The notes under the pieces were generated by a model that saw nothing but the letters and a program-made list of their open reading frames with translations, did not search any database and had not been told where the DNA came from. This document shows, piece by piece, positions 47,015 to 54,810 of a stretch of 64,000 bases of DNA; the stretch's first letter is position 1, and every line of letters starts with the position of its first letter. Both the position numbers and the translations under genes were made by a program. Origin of the DNA: Haematobacter genomosp. 1 (lineage in GTDB: Bacteria > Pseudomonadota > Alphaproteobacteria > Rhodobacterales > Rhodobacteraceae); assembly GCF_002196855.1 (NCBI RefSeq), contig NZ_NIPW01000010.1:124001-188000 (forward strand), written 5' to 3'.

Positions 47015-47734
47015 ATGCGAATTCTGCTGGTGGAGGATGATCCGACCACTGCGCGCAGCATCGAGCTGATGCTGAATCACGCGAACCTCAATGTCTATTG
47101 CACGGATATGGGGGAGGAGGGCATCGATCTCGCGAAGCTGTATGACTATGATCTGATTCTGCTGGATCTGAACCTGCCGGACATGAACGGTCATGAAGTG
47201 CTTCGCCAGCTTCGCATGGCACGGATCTCCACGCCGATCCTGATTCTCTCCGGGTCTGATGACACGGATTCGAAGATCAAGGGCTTCGGGTTCGGCGCGG
47301 ATGACTACATGACCAAGCCATTTCACCGGGATGAGCTTATCGCGCGTATTCATGCGATCGTCCGCCGGTCCAAAGGGCATTCGCAACCGGTCATTCCGAC
47401 CGGCAAGCTCAGCGTGAATCTGGATGCCAAAACGGTGGAAGTGGCTGGCCGCCGGGTGCACCTCACCGGCAAGGAATACCAGATGCTCGAACTGCTGAGC
47501 CTGCGTAAGGGCACGACGCTGACCAAGGAGATGTTTCTCAATCACCTCTATGGCGGCATGGATGAACCGGAGCTGAAGATCATCGACGTCTTCATCTGCA
47601 AGTTGCGCAAGAAGCTGTCGGAAGCGACAGGGGGGGAGAACTACATCGAAACGGTATGGGGGCGGGGCTACGTGCTGCGCGATCCGCTGGAAGAAGCAAT
47701 GCCGGTGAACGCCAAAGCGGCGCTCAGCGCCTGA
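47015..47734 (+). CDS. ctrA: Response regulator CtrA
   Basis: A 239-residue OmpR-family master regulator of cell-cycle, motility and gene transfer genes in Alphaproteobacteria. The receiver begins [19 protein letters not shown] with phosphoacceptor D51 ([13 protein letters not shown]). The C-terminal winged helix has [16 protein letters not shown] and [13 protein letters not shown] chose ATG 47015: GGAGGG is six bases upstream. ATG 47009 abuts that site and is unlikely. CckA (27136) and SciP (just upstream) act on it. Confidence 0.96.
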   Translation: MRILLVEDDPTTARSIELMLNHANLNVYCTDMGEEGIDLAKLYDYDLILLDLNLPDMNGHEVLRQLRMARISTPILILSGSDDTDSKIKGFGFGADDYMTKPFHRDELIARIHAIVRRSKGHSQPVIPTGKLSVNLDAKTVEVAGRRVHLTGKEYQMLELLSLRKGTTLTKEMFLNHLYGGMDEPELKIIDVFICKLRKKLSEATGGENYIETVWGRGYVLRDPLEEAMPVNAKAALSA

Positions 47735-47790
47735 ACCACGGTTCCATTCCTCCCTTTCTCGCCCCACATAGGGAGGGAAAGGGGAAGACA

Positions 47791-48792
47791 ATGCAATATT
47801 CACTCCTCGACCTCGCGCCGATCTGCGAGGGGCAGAGCATCTCCCAAGCCTTTGCGAACAGTCGGGATCTTGCCCGGCATGCCGAGAAATGGGGATACCA
47901 CCGGTTCTGGCTTGCCGAACACCACGGCATGCCGGGTATCGCCTCTGCGGCGACGGCCGTTGTCATCGGCAACGTTGCCGGAGCGACGGAACGCATCCGT
48001 GTGGGGGCAGGCGGCATTATGCTGCCCAACCACTCGCCGCTTGTGATCGCCGAGCAGTTCGGGACGCTGGCGGAACTCTATCCCGGGCGTATTGACCTCG
48101 GTCTTGGCCGGGCGCCCGGCACCGACATGGCGACCGCGCATGCCCTTCGGCGCAGTCACGACAATGGCGACGGCTTTCCGCAGGATGTCGTCGATCTCAT
48201 GCGGTTCATGGGCGAGGCCGATCCCTCTGCCCGTATTCGTGCGGTGCCGGGCGAAGGAACGCATGTTCCGGTGTGGATTCTCGGCTCAAGCCTCTTCGGC
48301 GCTCAACTGGCGGCCTATTTGGGGCTACCATATGCCTTTGCCTCGCATTTCGCCCCTGCGATGCTGGCGCAGGCTGCGGAGACCTATCGCAGCAGCTTTC
48401 GCCCCTCCCCTCACCTGGAAAAGCCGCATTTCATGATGGCGATAGGCGTATTTGCCGCCGATACGGACGTGGAGGCGGATTATCTGCGCAGTTCGATGAT
48501 CTTGTCATTCGCGCGCCTGCGCACCGGCCAACCGGGTAAATTTCCCCCGCCGGTCAGGGATATCGAACGCCAGATACCCGCTTCCGTTCGTGCTTCGGTG
48601 GGAGAGGCGCTGTCCTGCTCCGCTACTGGATCACCCGAAACCATCCGTCGGGAGTTGAGCGGGCTGATAGACCGGTATCGCCCTGATGAAGTCATGCTGA
48701 CCGGGCAGATCTATGACCATGCTGCACGTTTGCATTCCTTCGACCTTGCAGCAAAGGCCATGCGGGAAATAGGCGCCGCCGCGATGGTCTAG
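47791..48792 (+). CDS. LLM-class flavin-dependent oxidoreductase
   Basis: A 333-residue luciferase-like monooxygenase-fold enzyme using FMNH2 or F420-type cofactor. The start [28 protein letters not shown] and [20 protein letters not shown] are the MsnO8/YhbW subgroup blocks, and [10 protein letters not shown] follows. The substrate is unknown. I chose ATG 47791 with GGGGAAG upstream; the frame is open before it but runs into ctrA. A bidirectional terminator follows. Confidence 0.9.
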   Translation: MQYSLLDLAPICEGQSISQAFANSRDLARHAEKWGYHRFWLAEHHGMPGIASAATAVVIGNVAGATERIRVGAGGIMLPNHSPLVIAEQFGTLAELYPGRIDLGLGRAPGTDMATAHALRRSHDNGDGFPQDVVDLMRFMGEADPSARIRAVPGEGTHVPVWILGSSLFGAQLAAYLGLPYAFASHFAPAMLAQAAETYRSSFRPSPHLEKPHFMMAIGVFAADTDVEADYLRSSMILSFARLRTGQPGKFPPPVRDIERQIPASVRASVGEALSCSATGSPETIRRELSGLIDRYRPDEVMLTGQIYDHAARLHSFDLAAKAMREIGAAAMV

Positions 48793-48801
48793 TACCAAAT
48801 G

Positions 48802-48834
48802 AAAAAGGGCCGGTCGTGATGACCGGCCCCTTTG
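48802..48834. terminator. Bidirectional intrinsic terminator
   Basis: A 9-bp stem (48807-48815 with 48821-48829, GGGCCGGTC/GACCGGCCC) closes over GTGAT, with an A-run on the left and TTT on the right. It ends the oxidoreductase gene and the convergent Bax-inhibitor gene. Confidence 0.8.
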
Positions 48835-48851
48835 TCTCGATAGCGACGCGC

Positions 48852-49574
48852 TTATTCGCGGTTGCCCATGAACTGCAGCAGGAACATGAACATGTTCAGG
48901 AAGTTCAGGTAGAGGCTCAGCGCACCCATGATGGCGGATTTGCCCAGCCATTCGGAGTCGCCGCCGGCCGCCATCTGCACATAGGTGGTCTTGATGTTCT
49001 GGGTGTCATAAGCCGTCAGTCCGGCAAAGATCAGCACACCGATCACCGAAATCGCGAACATCACCGCCGGCGAGCCGAGGAAGATGTTTACGATGGATGC
49101 AACGATCAGCCCGATCAGGCCCATGACAAGGAAAGTGCCCATGCCCGACAGGTTGCGCTTCGTCGTATAGCCGTAAAGGCTCAGACCGGCGAAGGCGATG
49201 GCGGTGACAAGGAACGTCTGCGCGATCGAGATGCCGGTGTAAGCGGCAAAGATATAGCTTATCGACAGGCCCATAAGCGCGGCGAAGAGGAAGAACACCC
49301 CTTGCGCGGCGGATTGGCTAAGCCGGTTGATCATGGCGCTGAAACCGAAAACCACGGCCAGCGGCGCAAACATCACCACCCATTTCAGCGGCGAGCCGAA
49401 AATCTGGGCCAGCAGCGCCGGGTTGGAGCCAACGAACCAGGCCACAATCGCCGTCACGCCGAGACCGGCGGACATAAGTCCGTAGACCTTGTTCATGTGA
49501 GCGCGAAGACCCTCATCGATCTGCGCGGTTCGGACACCCGCCTGACCCATGCGGACCGAATTGTAGTCTGCCAT
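48852..49574 (-). CDS. Bax inhibitor-1/YccA family membrane protein
   Basis: A 240-residue inner-membrane protein with seven hydrophobic helices, typical of the BI-1 (UPF0005) family, which includes YccA, an FtsH modulator, and calcium-leak channels. FSAMINRLSQSAAQG and GLTAYDTQNIKTTYV are family blocks. I chose ATG 49574, with GGAGGA upstream and the protein beginning MADYNSVRMG; the frame is open 61 codons further but crosses the DUF1127 gene's tail. The physiological role here is unknown. Confidence 0.9.
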   Translation of the reverse strand: MADYNSVRMGQAGVRTAQIDEGLRAHMNKVYGLMSAGLGVTAIVAWFVGSNPALLAQIFGSPLKWVVMFAPLAVVFGFSAMINRLSQSAAQGVFFLFAALMGLSISYIFAAYTGISIAQTFLVTAIAFAGLSLYGYTTKRNLSGMGTFLVMGLIGLIVASIVNIFLGSPAVMFAISVIGVLIFAGLTAYDTQNIKTTYVQMAAGGDSEWLGKSAIMGALSLYLNFLNMFMFLLQFMGNRE

Positions 49575-49731
49575 CAATTCCTCCATATATTCAGGGATCT
49601 CCCCGGTTCCGAACGGAGACCAGGCGACCTCCTTCAATATCGGTATGACGGCAATATGTTTCAAGCCGGTTAAGCCCCCGACTAAGCCCCCGGCCGCGAA
49701 GGCCGGGAACCGCCGTCTCAGCGCTGGTCGG

Positions 49732-49968
49732 TCAGCGCCGCCAGTGCCGGGGTGCATCCCAGGCGGGCCGCTTCACTTCGCCTTCCGCTTCGTGTCGCGT
49801 GAGCCCGATATCAGCGAGGAGCCTGTCGTCCAGAGCGGAAAGGTGCAGCCGCTGACGACGGAGGGATTGCGCGTCAAGCACGCGATCCGTGAGTGATTTC
49901 CGGGTGTTGCGGGCCGCTTCAGCATTCCTTGCGAAACGGCTGAAGGGAGCTGTGAATACACCGAACAT
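49732..49968 (-). CDS. DUF1127 protein
   Basis: A 78-residue, arginine-rich protein. The C-terminal part (LSALDDRLLADIGLTRHEAE, then W-APRHWRR) is the DUF1127 motif. In relatives such small proteins affect RNA turnover, phosphate and amino acid metabolism. AAGAGG precedes ATG 49968. A 7-bp hairpin (49689-49695 with 49701-49707) lies 25 bases after its stop. It is divergent from a LysR regulator, a pairing common in Alphaproteobacteria. Confidence 0.85.
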   Translation of the reverse strand: MFGVFTAPFSRFARNAEAARNTRKSLTDRVLDAQSLRRQRLHLSALDDRLLADIGLTRHEAEGEVKRPAWDAPRHWRR

Positions 49969-50092
49969 GATCCGACCTCTTCTTTTGACCGGGGCCTTCC
50001 AACCGGTCTCCTACGATTTCTGTTGTCAGATATGATGCTTGGCGTGGTATAATGAAAACGAATGTTTGTGCTGTATGCCATCAAGGTGTGTG

Positions 50093-50983
50093 ATGATCAG
50101 AAACCTCGATCTTGTCGCCCTGCGCTCATTTGTCACGGTGGCTGAATCCGGCGGTGTCACGCGTGCCGCCGGTCTGCTCAACCTGACCCAATCGGCGGTT
50201 TCCATGCAGATCCGGCGATTGGAGGATGCACTCGATCTTCAGCTCTTCTGCCGAAGCGCGCGGCGGATGTCGTTGTCGGCCGAAGGGGAGCAGCTCCTTA
50301 CATATGCGCGGAGAATGCTGGACCTGAATGACGAAGCGCTCGCCCGGCTGACTGCGGATGTCTATAAAGGCGAGCTGCGTATCGGTGTGCCGCATGACAT
50401 CGTTTATCCGCAGATTCCGATGATCCTCCAGCGGTTCGCCGCTCTTTACCCGCGAATGAGGATCAATCTCGTCTCCTCGTTCACGACCACGCTGAAAGCT
50501 TCCTTCGGACGCGGAGAGCTGGATTTCATCCTGACGACGGAGGAAAATGTGGGCGAGGACGGCGAAGTGCTGGCTGAGCGGGAGCTGGTGTGGATCGGTG
50601 CGCCGGGCGGAATGGCGGCGCAGAAGCGGCCGCTGCGGCTGGCGTTCGAGGAGCGCTGCAGGTTCCGGCCTCTGGCGATCGCGGCGCTCGATCGGGCCGA
50701 CATACCTTGGGAAATGGCGTTCGACGGGCAATCGGAACATGTGATGGAGGCGACTGCGGCGGCCGACCTGGCCGTCACTGTGCGGATCGGCGGTGGGCTT
50801 CCGCAAGGTTGCGCTCCCGTCCCGTCGGAGGCCAATTTGCCGGACCTTGGCTGGACGCAGATCTGCCTCTATCGGGCGGGCGGCGGCAACAAGGAGATTC
50901 GCGACGCGCTCGCCCAAGCCTTCCGTCAGGCTTATGGAGGGCAGGGGTTGCGCGAGCCTCTCCGCCTGCACGTTGCAGAATAG
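50093..50983 (+). CDS. LysR-family transcriptional regulator
   Basis: A 296-residue regulator. The N-terminal winged helix reads LVALRSFVTVAESGGVTRAA then LNLTQSAVSMQIRRLEDAL. The two-lobed periplasmic-binding-type effector domain follows (about residues 90-290). I chose ATG 50093 with AAGGTG upstream; ATG 50039 is upstream of it without a site. It is divergent from the DUF1127 gene with a 124-bp gap and probably controls it; the effector is unknown. Confidence 0.9.
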   Translation: MIRNLDLVALRSFVTVAESGGVTRAAGLLNLTQSAVSMQIRRLEDALDLQLFCRSARRMSLSAEGEQLLTYARRMLDLNDEALARLTADVYKGELRIGVPHDIVYPQIPMILQRFAALYPRMRINLVSSFTTTLKASFGRGELDFILTTEENVGEDGEVLAERELVWIGAPGGMAAQKRPLRLAFEERCRFRPLAIAALDRADIPWEMAFDGQSEHVMEATAAADLAVTVRIGGGLPQGCAPVPSEANLPDLGWTQICLYRAGGGNKEIRDALAQAFRQAYGGQGLREPLRLHVAE

Positions 50984-51023
50984 GAAATAAGCAGCGACAT
51001 TTTCGCTTTCTGCAAATGAAATG

Positions 51024-51067
51024 TGGAAAATGCCCTTGGTTTTTCTTCTAAAATTTTCCAAAAACCA
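51024..51067. repeat. Two interlocking 8-bp inverted repeats
   Basis: TGGAAAAT (51024-51031) is the exact complement of ATTTTCCA (51053-51060). TGGTTTTT (51037-51044) is the exact complement of AAAAACCA (51060-51067). The pairs interlock, so they can form two alternative hairpins or a pseudoknot-like fold, sharing base 51060. They lie about 95 bp upstream of the sigma-54 motif. Confidence 0.7.
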
Positions 51068-51156
51068 GAGCGAACCCGCACAAACCTGTTCCCCCCTGAG
51101 TTGATAAAAGTTATAAAAGTAATTGCCGAGACTTTTTCTGTCTCCGGCATTCTGGT

Positions 51157-51171
51157 TGGCACGAAATTTGC
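51157..51171 (+). promoter_or_regulatory. Sigma-54 (RpoN) type promoter
   Basis: TGGCAC (51157-51162), five bases, then TTGC (51168-51171) is an exact match to the -24/-12 consensus TGGCAC-N5-TTGC. Transcription would start near 51183, giving the XRE gene a leader of about 40 bases. No other such match was found among the TGGCAC sites I checked. Two ATAAAAGT direct repeats (51104-51111, 51113-51120) and an imperfect hairpin (51125-51148) lie just upstream. Confidence 0.65.
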
Positions 51172-51222
51172 TTATTTAGGTTATGGGCGCCGTTCGGTTT
51201 CCCGGTTAGTGAGGAGTGAGTG

Positions 51223-51582
51223 ATGAAGCACCCCGTCGATGTGCATGTCGGCAAGCGCGTCCGCCATCGTCGTTGGATGGTCGGCATGACGCAGCAGCAG
51301 CTTGCGGACAAAGTCGGCATCAAGTTCCAGCAGATCCAGAAATATGAGACAGGGATGAACCGCATCAGCGCATCCCGTCTGTGGGATATCGCCGAGGCGC
51401 TCGCGGTACCGGTCAGCTTCTTCTTCGAAGGGCTGGAATCGGAAGCACCGGACAGGGTTGCCGAGGGCGACATCCTTGCCGACAAGGAAGCGCTTGAACT
51501 CGTCCGCTCCTACTACGCGATCCCCGAAAACCAGCGCCGCCGGCTGTTCGAACTTGCCCGTGTTCTCAGCGACGCGGCCTGA
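51223..51582 (+). CDS. Small XRE-family helix-turn-helix regulator
   Basis: A 119-residue cytoplasmic DNA-binding protein. VGKRVRHRRWMVGMTQQQLADKV and GIKFQQIQKYETGMNRIS form the Cro/CI-type helix-turn-helix, with a short C-terminal helical domain. Relatives are widespread in Rhodobacteraceae and their targets are mostly unknown. GAGGAG lies six bases before ATG 51223. An exact sigma-54 promoter motif lies 52 bases upstream, unusual for a small XRE gene. A long hairpin follows the stop. Confidence 0.88.
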   Translation: MKHPVDVHVGKRVRHRRWMVGMTQQQLADKVGIKFQQIQKYETGMNRISASRLWDIAEALAVPVSFFFEGLESEAPDRVAEGDILADKEALELVRSYYAIPENQRRRLFELARVLSDAA

Positions 51583-51607
51583 AAGCCGCCGGTTTGAAGG
51601 CTCCCCC

Positions 51608-51640
51608 CCATGTCCGGCCCGCTTGACGGGCCGGACATGG
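51608..51640. terminator. Long perfect hairpin after the XRE gene
   Basis: A 14-bp perfect stem (51608-51621 with 51627-51640, centred on ATGTCCGGCCCG) closes over CTTGA. It has no T-run, so it may be a processing or 3'-protection element as well as a terminator. It lies 26 bases after the XRE stop and 35 before hisN. Confidence 0.55.
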
Positions 51641-51674
51641 ATCGCTACCGGCAATTTAACTGCCGGAGCATATC

Positions 51675-52475
51675 ATGACGATTGACGCAGAAACCCGCGC
51701 CGCCCTCATCACAACGGCGGATGCCTTGGCCGATGCGGCCCGCGCAGCGACGCTGCGACATTTTCGCAGCTTCGACCTCTCCGCGGAGAGCAAGGAAACC
51801 GCCCGGTTCGATCCTGTCACCGTGGCGGACCGGCTGGCGGAGCAGGAGATGCGCGCCATCCTCTCTCGGCAACGCCCGCGGGATGCCATCCTCGGAGAGG
51901 AATTCGGCCGCACGGCGGGCAGCAGTGGCCTGACCTGGGTGCTCGACCCGATCGACGGTACGCGCGGCTATCTTTCCGGCACGCCGACCTGGGGCGTGTT
52001 GATCTCCGTTGCGGATGCGGATGGCCCTGTGTTCGGGCTGATCGACCAACCCTATATCGGCGAGCGTTTCCGGGGCGGTCTCGGCGTGGCGGAGATGGAC
52101 GGCCCGCAAGGGCGGCGGGTCCTGAAGACCCGTGCGCCCCGCACGCTTTCGCAGGCCATCCTGTTCTCGACCTTTCCCGAAGTCGGCACCCCTGAGGAAG
52201 GGGAGGCTTTCCGGCGAGTATCGGAAGCCGCGCGCCTCACGCGCTACGGGATGGATTGCTACGCCTATGCATTGGTTGCTGCCGGGCAGATCGACCTCGT
52301 GATCGAAGCGGGCCTGCAACCCTATGATGTGCAGGCGCCCATTGCGGTGATCGAAGCGGCGGGCGGCATGGTGACCGACTGGCGTGGAGGGCCCGCGCAT
52401 GAGGGCGGGCGCATCCTTGCCGCCGCCAATGCGGAAATCCATGCCGAAGCACTGGCGTTGTTGAACGGCAGCTGA
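51675..52475 (+). CDS. hisN: Histidinol-phosphatase, inositol-monophosphatase type
   Basis: A 266-residue Mg2+-dependent phosphatase. LGEEFGRT, WVLDPIDGTRGYLSG and the end block WRGGPAHEGGRILAAAN are IMPase motifs binding metal and phosphate. The HisN subgroup removes phosphate from histidinol phosphate, which fits the hisE, hisF and hisA genes later in the window; general inositol phosphatase activity cannot be excluded. GGAG is eight bases before ATG 51675. Confidence 0.87.
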   Translation: MTIDAETRAALITTADALADAARAATLRHFRSFDLSAESKETARFDPVTVADRLAEQEMRAILSRQRPRDAILGEEFGRTAGSSGLTWVLDPIDGTRGYLSGTPTWGVLISVADADGPVFGLIDQPYIGERFRGGLGVAEMDGPQGRRVLKTRAPRTLSQAILFSTFPEVGTPEEGEAFRRVSEAARLTRYGMDCYAYALVAAGQIDLVIEAGLQPYDVQAPIAVIEAAGGMVTDWRGGPAHEGGRILAAANAEIHAEALALLNGS

Positions 52476-52497
52476 TCGCAGGGGCGCGCCGCGCCGG

Positions 52498-53547
52498 TCA
52501 GGCGATAGGCGTCCAGACAACCATATCGATCCGGGGAGCACCGGTCGCGAGCATCACCAGCCGGTCGAACCCCAGCGCGATACCGCTCGCGGGAGGCATC
52601 TGCGGCAGGGCTGCGAGAAAATCCTCGTCCAGAGGGTAGCGCTCGCCATAGACGCGCTGTTTTTCGTCCATTTCGGTAATGAAACGGCGCCGTTGTTCGA
52701 TGGCATCCGTCAGTTCGCCGAACCCGTTGGCCAGTTCGACCCCGCAGGCGTAAAGCTCGAACCGCTCCGCCACCCGCATGTCATCGGGCGCCCTGCGGGC
52801 CAGCGCCGCCTCCACCGCCGGATAGCGGTCGAGAACGGTGGGCCGGCCCAGCCCCAGATGCGGCTCCACCCGCTCCACAAGAATGCGGGAGAGGATGTCG
52901 GACCAGGTGTCATCTTCCGCAACACGCGTGCCGATCATGCGCGCGGCGCTGGCCAGAGACTCGCGATCCGGCTGGCCGTCGGGAGACAACGTCGCCAGCA
53001 GGTCGATCCCGGCATGGCGGTCAAAGGCGTCGGCCACGCTCAACCGCTCCGGGGGTGCAAAGGGATCGCAGGTCCGGTCGCGAAAGCGGAACAGTGTCGC
53101 GCCCGTCGCCGTCGCCGTCGCCGTCGCGGCGAGGCGCATGATCTCCGCACAATCCGCCATCAGCTGCTCATAGGGCGCGCCTGCGCGATACCATTCCAGC
53201 ATGGTGAATTCCGGGCTGTGCAGCGCGCCGCGCTCCCGGTTGCGCCAGACATGGGCAAAGGCGGCGATGCGCGGCTCTCCCGCTGCCAGCAGCTTCTTCA
53301 TCGCGAATTCGGGGGAGGTGTGCAGATACATCGGACACGTCTCGCCCGCATTGCCGATGGCCTGCGTGGCAAAGGCGTGGAGATGTGCCTCGTTCCCGGG
53401 AGAGACCTGTAGCGCCGCGGGATCGACTTCGACGAAATCCTGTGCCGCGAACCAGCCGCGCAGTGCGGCCTGAATGCGGTTCCGGGCCAGAAGCAGGGGG
53501 CGGCGGTCGGCGTGGCGGTCGGGCGTCCACCAGGGCGTATCGGTCAT
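52498..53547 (-). CDS. epmA: EF-P--(R)-beta-lysine ligase EpmA
   Basis: A 349-residue lysyl-tRNA-synthetase-like enzyme without the anticodon-binding domain. It attaches beta-lysine to elongation factor P. FVEVDPAALQVSPGNEAHL, YLHTSPEFAMKKLLAAG and VWRNRERGALHSPEFTMLEWY are class II synthetase motifs 1 and 2. A run of alternating Ala and Thr (ATATATAT) comes from a GTCGCC repeat at 53105-53128 on the + strand. It is divergent from efp, its substrate; EpmB is not in the window. Confidence 0.94.
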   Translation of the reverse strand: MTDTPWWTPDRHADRRPLLLARNRIQAALRGWFAAQDFVEVDPAALQVSPGNEAHLHAFATQAIGNAGETCPMYLHTSPEFAMKKLLAAGEPRIAAFAHVWRNRERGALHSPEFTMLEWYRAGAPYEQLMADCAEIMRLAATATATATGATLFRFRDRTCDPFAPPERLSVADAFDRHAGIDLLATLSPDGQPDRESLASAARMIGTRVAEDDTWSDILSRILVERVEPHLGLGRPTVLDRYPAVEAALARRAPDDMRVAERFELYACGVELANGFGELTDAIEQRRRFITEMDEKQRVYGERYPLDEDFLAALPQMPPASGIALGFDRLVMLATGAPRIDMVVWTPIA

Positions 53548-53671
53548 GGGCGGAGTGTCCTGCGGCTTTCGGCTGGAATTTCCGGGCAGGATGCGCTAGG
53601 GCCTCCGGCCAAGTGGCGGGGGCTTACGCGGCCCGCTGCCAAAGCTCAAGGACAAGATCAAGGGAAAACCC

Positions 53672-54238
53672 GTGAAAGTCATCGCCTCCTCGCTCCGCAA
53701 GGGCAATGTCGTCGAACTGGAGGGTCGGCTCTATGTCGTCCTCAAGGCCGAGAACTTCCATCCCGGCAAAGGCACGCCGACCACCTCCGTGGACATGCGC
53801 CGCATCTCCGACGGGGTGAAGGTTGCCGAACGCTGGCGCACCACCGAGATGGTGGAGAAGGCCACGGTGGATGAGCGTGAATACGACTTCCTCTACGAGG
53901 ACGGCGAAGGGTTCCACTTCATGAACCCGGACAACTACGAGCAGCTTACCGTCTCCGCCGATGTGGTGGGCGACGACAAGGTGTTCCTGACCGACGGGAT
54001 CAAGGTTTATCTGCGGACGTTTGAAGGCGTCGCCATCGCCATGGAACTGCCGCAGAAGCTGGTCGTGGAGATCGCGGAAACCGAGCCGGTGGTGAAGGGG
54101 CAGACCGCCTCCTCCTCCTACAAGCCCGCGCTGGCCACGAACGGCGTGCGTGTCATGGTCCCGCCGCATATCGGGGCGGGCACGCGCATCGTCATCTCCA
54201 CCGCCGACAACAGCTATGTGGAGCGTGCGAAAGACTGA
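53672..54238 (+). CDS. efp: Elongation factor P
   Basis: A 188-residue three-domain protein that rescues ribosomes stalled on polyproline. The loop FHPGKGTP has K33 as the expected lysine modified by EpmA, whose gene is divergent 124 bases away. [17 protein letters not shown] and [13 protein letters not shown] are domain III. The start is GTG 53672 with AAGGGAAA upstream, giving [12 protein letters not shown] as in rhizobial EF-P. A classic terminator follows. Confidence 0.96.
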   Translation: MKVIASSLRKGNVVELEGRLYVVLKAENFHPGKGTPTTSVDMRRISDGVKVAERWRTTEMVEKATVDEREYDFLYEDGEGFHFMNPDNYEQLTVSADVVGDDKVFLTDGIKVYLRTFEGVAIAMELPQKLVVEIAETEPVVKGQTASSSYKPALATNGVRVMVPPHIGAGTRIVISTADNSYVERAKD

Positions 54239-54260
54239 TCTTTCGGACGGCTTGAAGATC

Positions 54261-54292
54261 AAAGGCTGCCGGGGAGAACCGGCAGCCTTTTT
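54261..54292 (+). terminator. Intrinsic terminator of efp
   Basis: A 12-bp perfect stem (54261-54272 with 54279-54290, AAAGGCTGCCGG/CCGGCAGCCTTT) closes over GGAGAA and ends in five T residues. Confidence 0.9.
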
Positions 54293-54303
54293 CATGCGCG
54301 AGA

Positions 54304-54347
54304 GCGAAAACCGCGGGATGGTTTTCGCAGACCGCAGACCGCAGACC
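54304..54347. repeat. Hairpin plus three tandem GCAGACC copies
   Basis: A 9-bp perfect palindrome (GCGAAAACC 54304-54312 with GGTTTTCGC 54320-54328) runs into three exact tandem copies of GCAGACC (54327-54347). It sits in the 314-bp gap between efp and the CopZ-like gene, next to the MITE-like element. No gene is visible. Confidence 0.65.
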
Positions 54348-54365
54348 GCCAAACTTCATACTCCA

Positions 54366-54525
54366 GCAGGCTGCTGAAAAAGTCCTGAAGTGTAATGCCT
54401 ATGTGCCGGAAATCGGAAGATCGGCCCGGAAATGCCCGGAAGTCTATAGTTTTCCGGCTGGATTTGGTCAGATTGCGAAGGATTTCCGCTCCAACACAGG
54501 CCAAAAGTCTTTTTCAGCAGCCTGC
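54366..54525. mobile_element. 160-bp MITE-like element or IS remnant
   Basis: A 19-bp terminal inverted repeat bounds this segment: GCAGGCTGCTGAAAAAGTC (54366-54384) matches the complement of 54507-54525 in 18 of 19 positions. The inside is too short for a transposase and shows none. I see no clear target-site duplication (flanks are CCA and CAG). It is probably a non-autonomous element or internally deleted insertion sequence mobilised by an element elsewhere in the genome. Confidence 0.72.
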
Positions 54526-54552
54526 CAGGGGCGGACAAGCGGCTCAGGCCTT

Positions 54553-54744
54553 TTACGGCGCTTCCGGGGTGTAGCCTGCATCGCGGATGACCTCAGCCGC
54601 CCGGGCGGCATCGCCGTTCACCGACACCAGATGACGGGGAAGATCGATCTCCACCTCCGCCTCCGGCATGGCCTGCGCGAATGCCTTTTGGATCGTCGCG
54701 ACGCAATGTCCGCAACTCATGTCATTGACGATGAAGTTCTGCAT
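54553..54744 (-). CDS. CopZ-like heavy-metal-associated domain protein
   Basis: A 63-residue copper-chaperone-like protein. VNDMSCGHCVATIQKAF carries the metal-binding CxxC (CGHC), and the ferredoxin-like fold ends VIRDAGYTPE. It would pass Cu(I) to a P-type ATPase, none of which is nearby. AGGAGG lies five bases before ATG 54744; the open frame upstream is not used. It lies next to the MITE-like element and starts 66 bases from the end of the zinc-ribbon gene. Confidence 0.85.
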   Translation of the reverse strand: MQNFIVNDMSCGHCVATIQKAFAQAMPEAEVEIDLPRHLVSVNGDAARAAEVIRDAGYTPEAP

Positions 54745-54810
54745 GGACGCCTCCTGTCTCTCCCCCAGATATGGTCCTTCCAGTTGGGGGAAGGTCAAGA
54801 GGCGCCCGGA

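Noticed and set aside
53105-53128. GTCGCC hexanucleotide repeat inside epmA as a phase-variation tract.
   Set aside because: The unit is six bases, so slippage keeps the frame, and fewer than four full copies are present.
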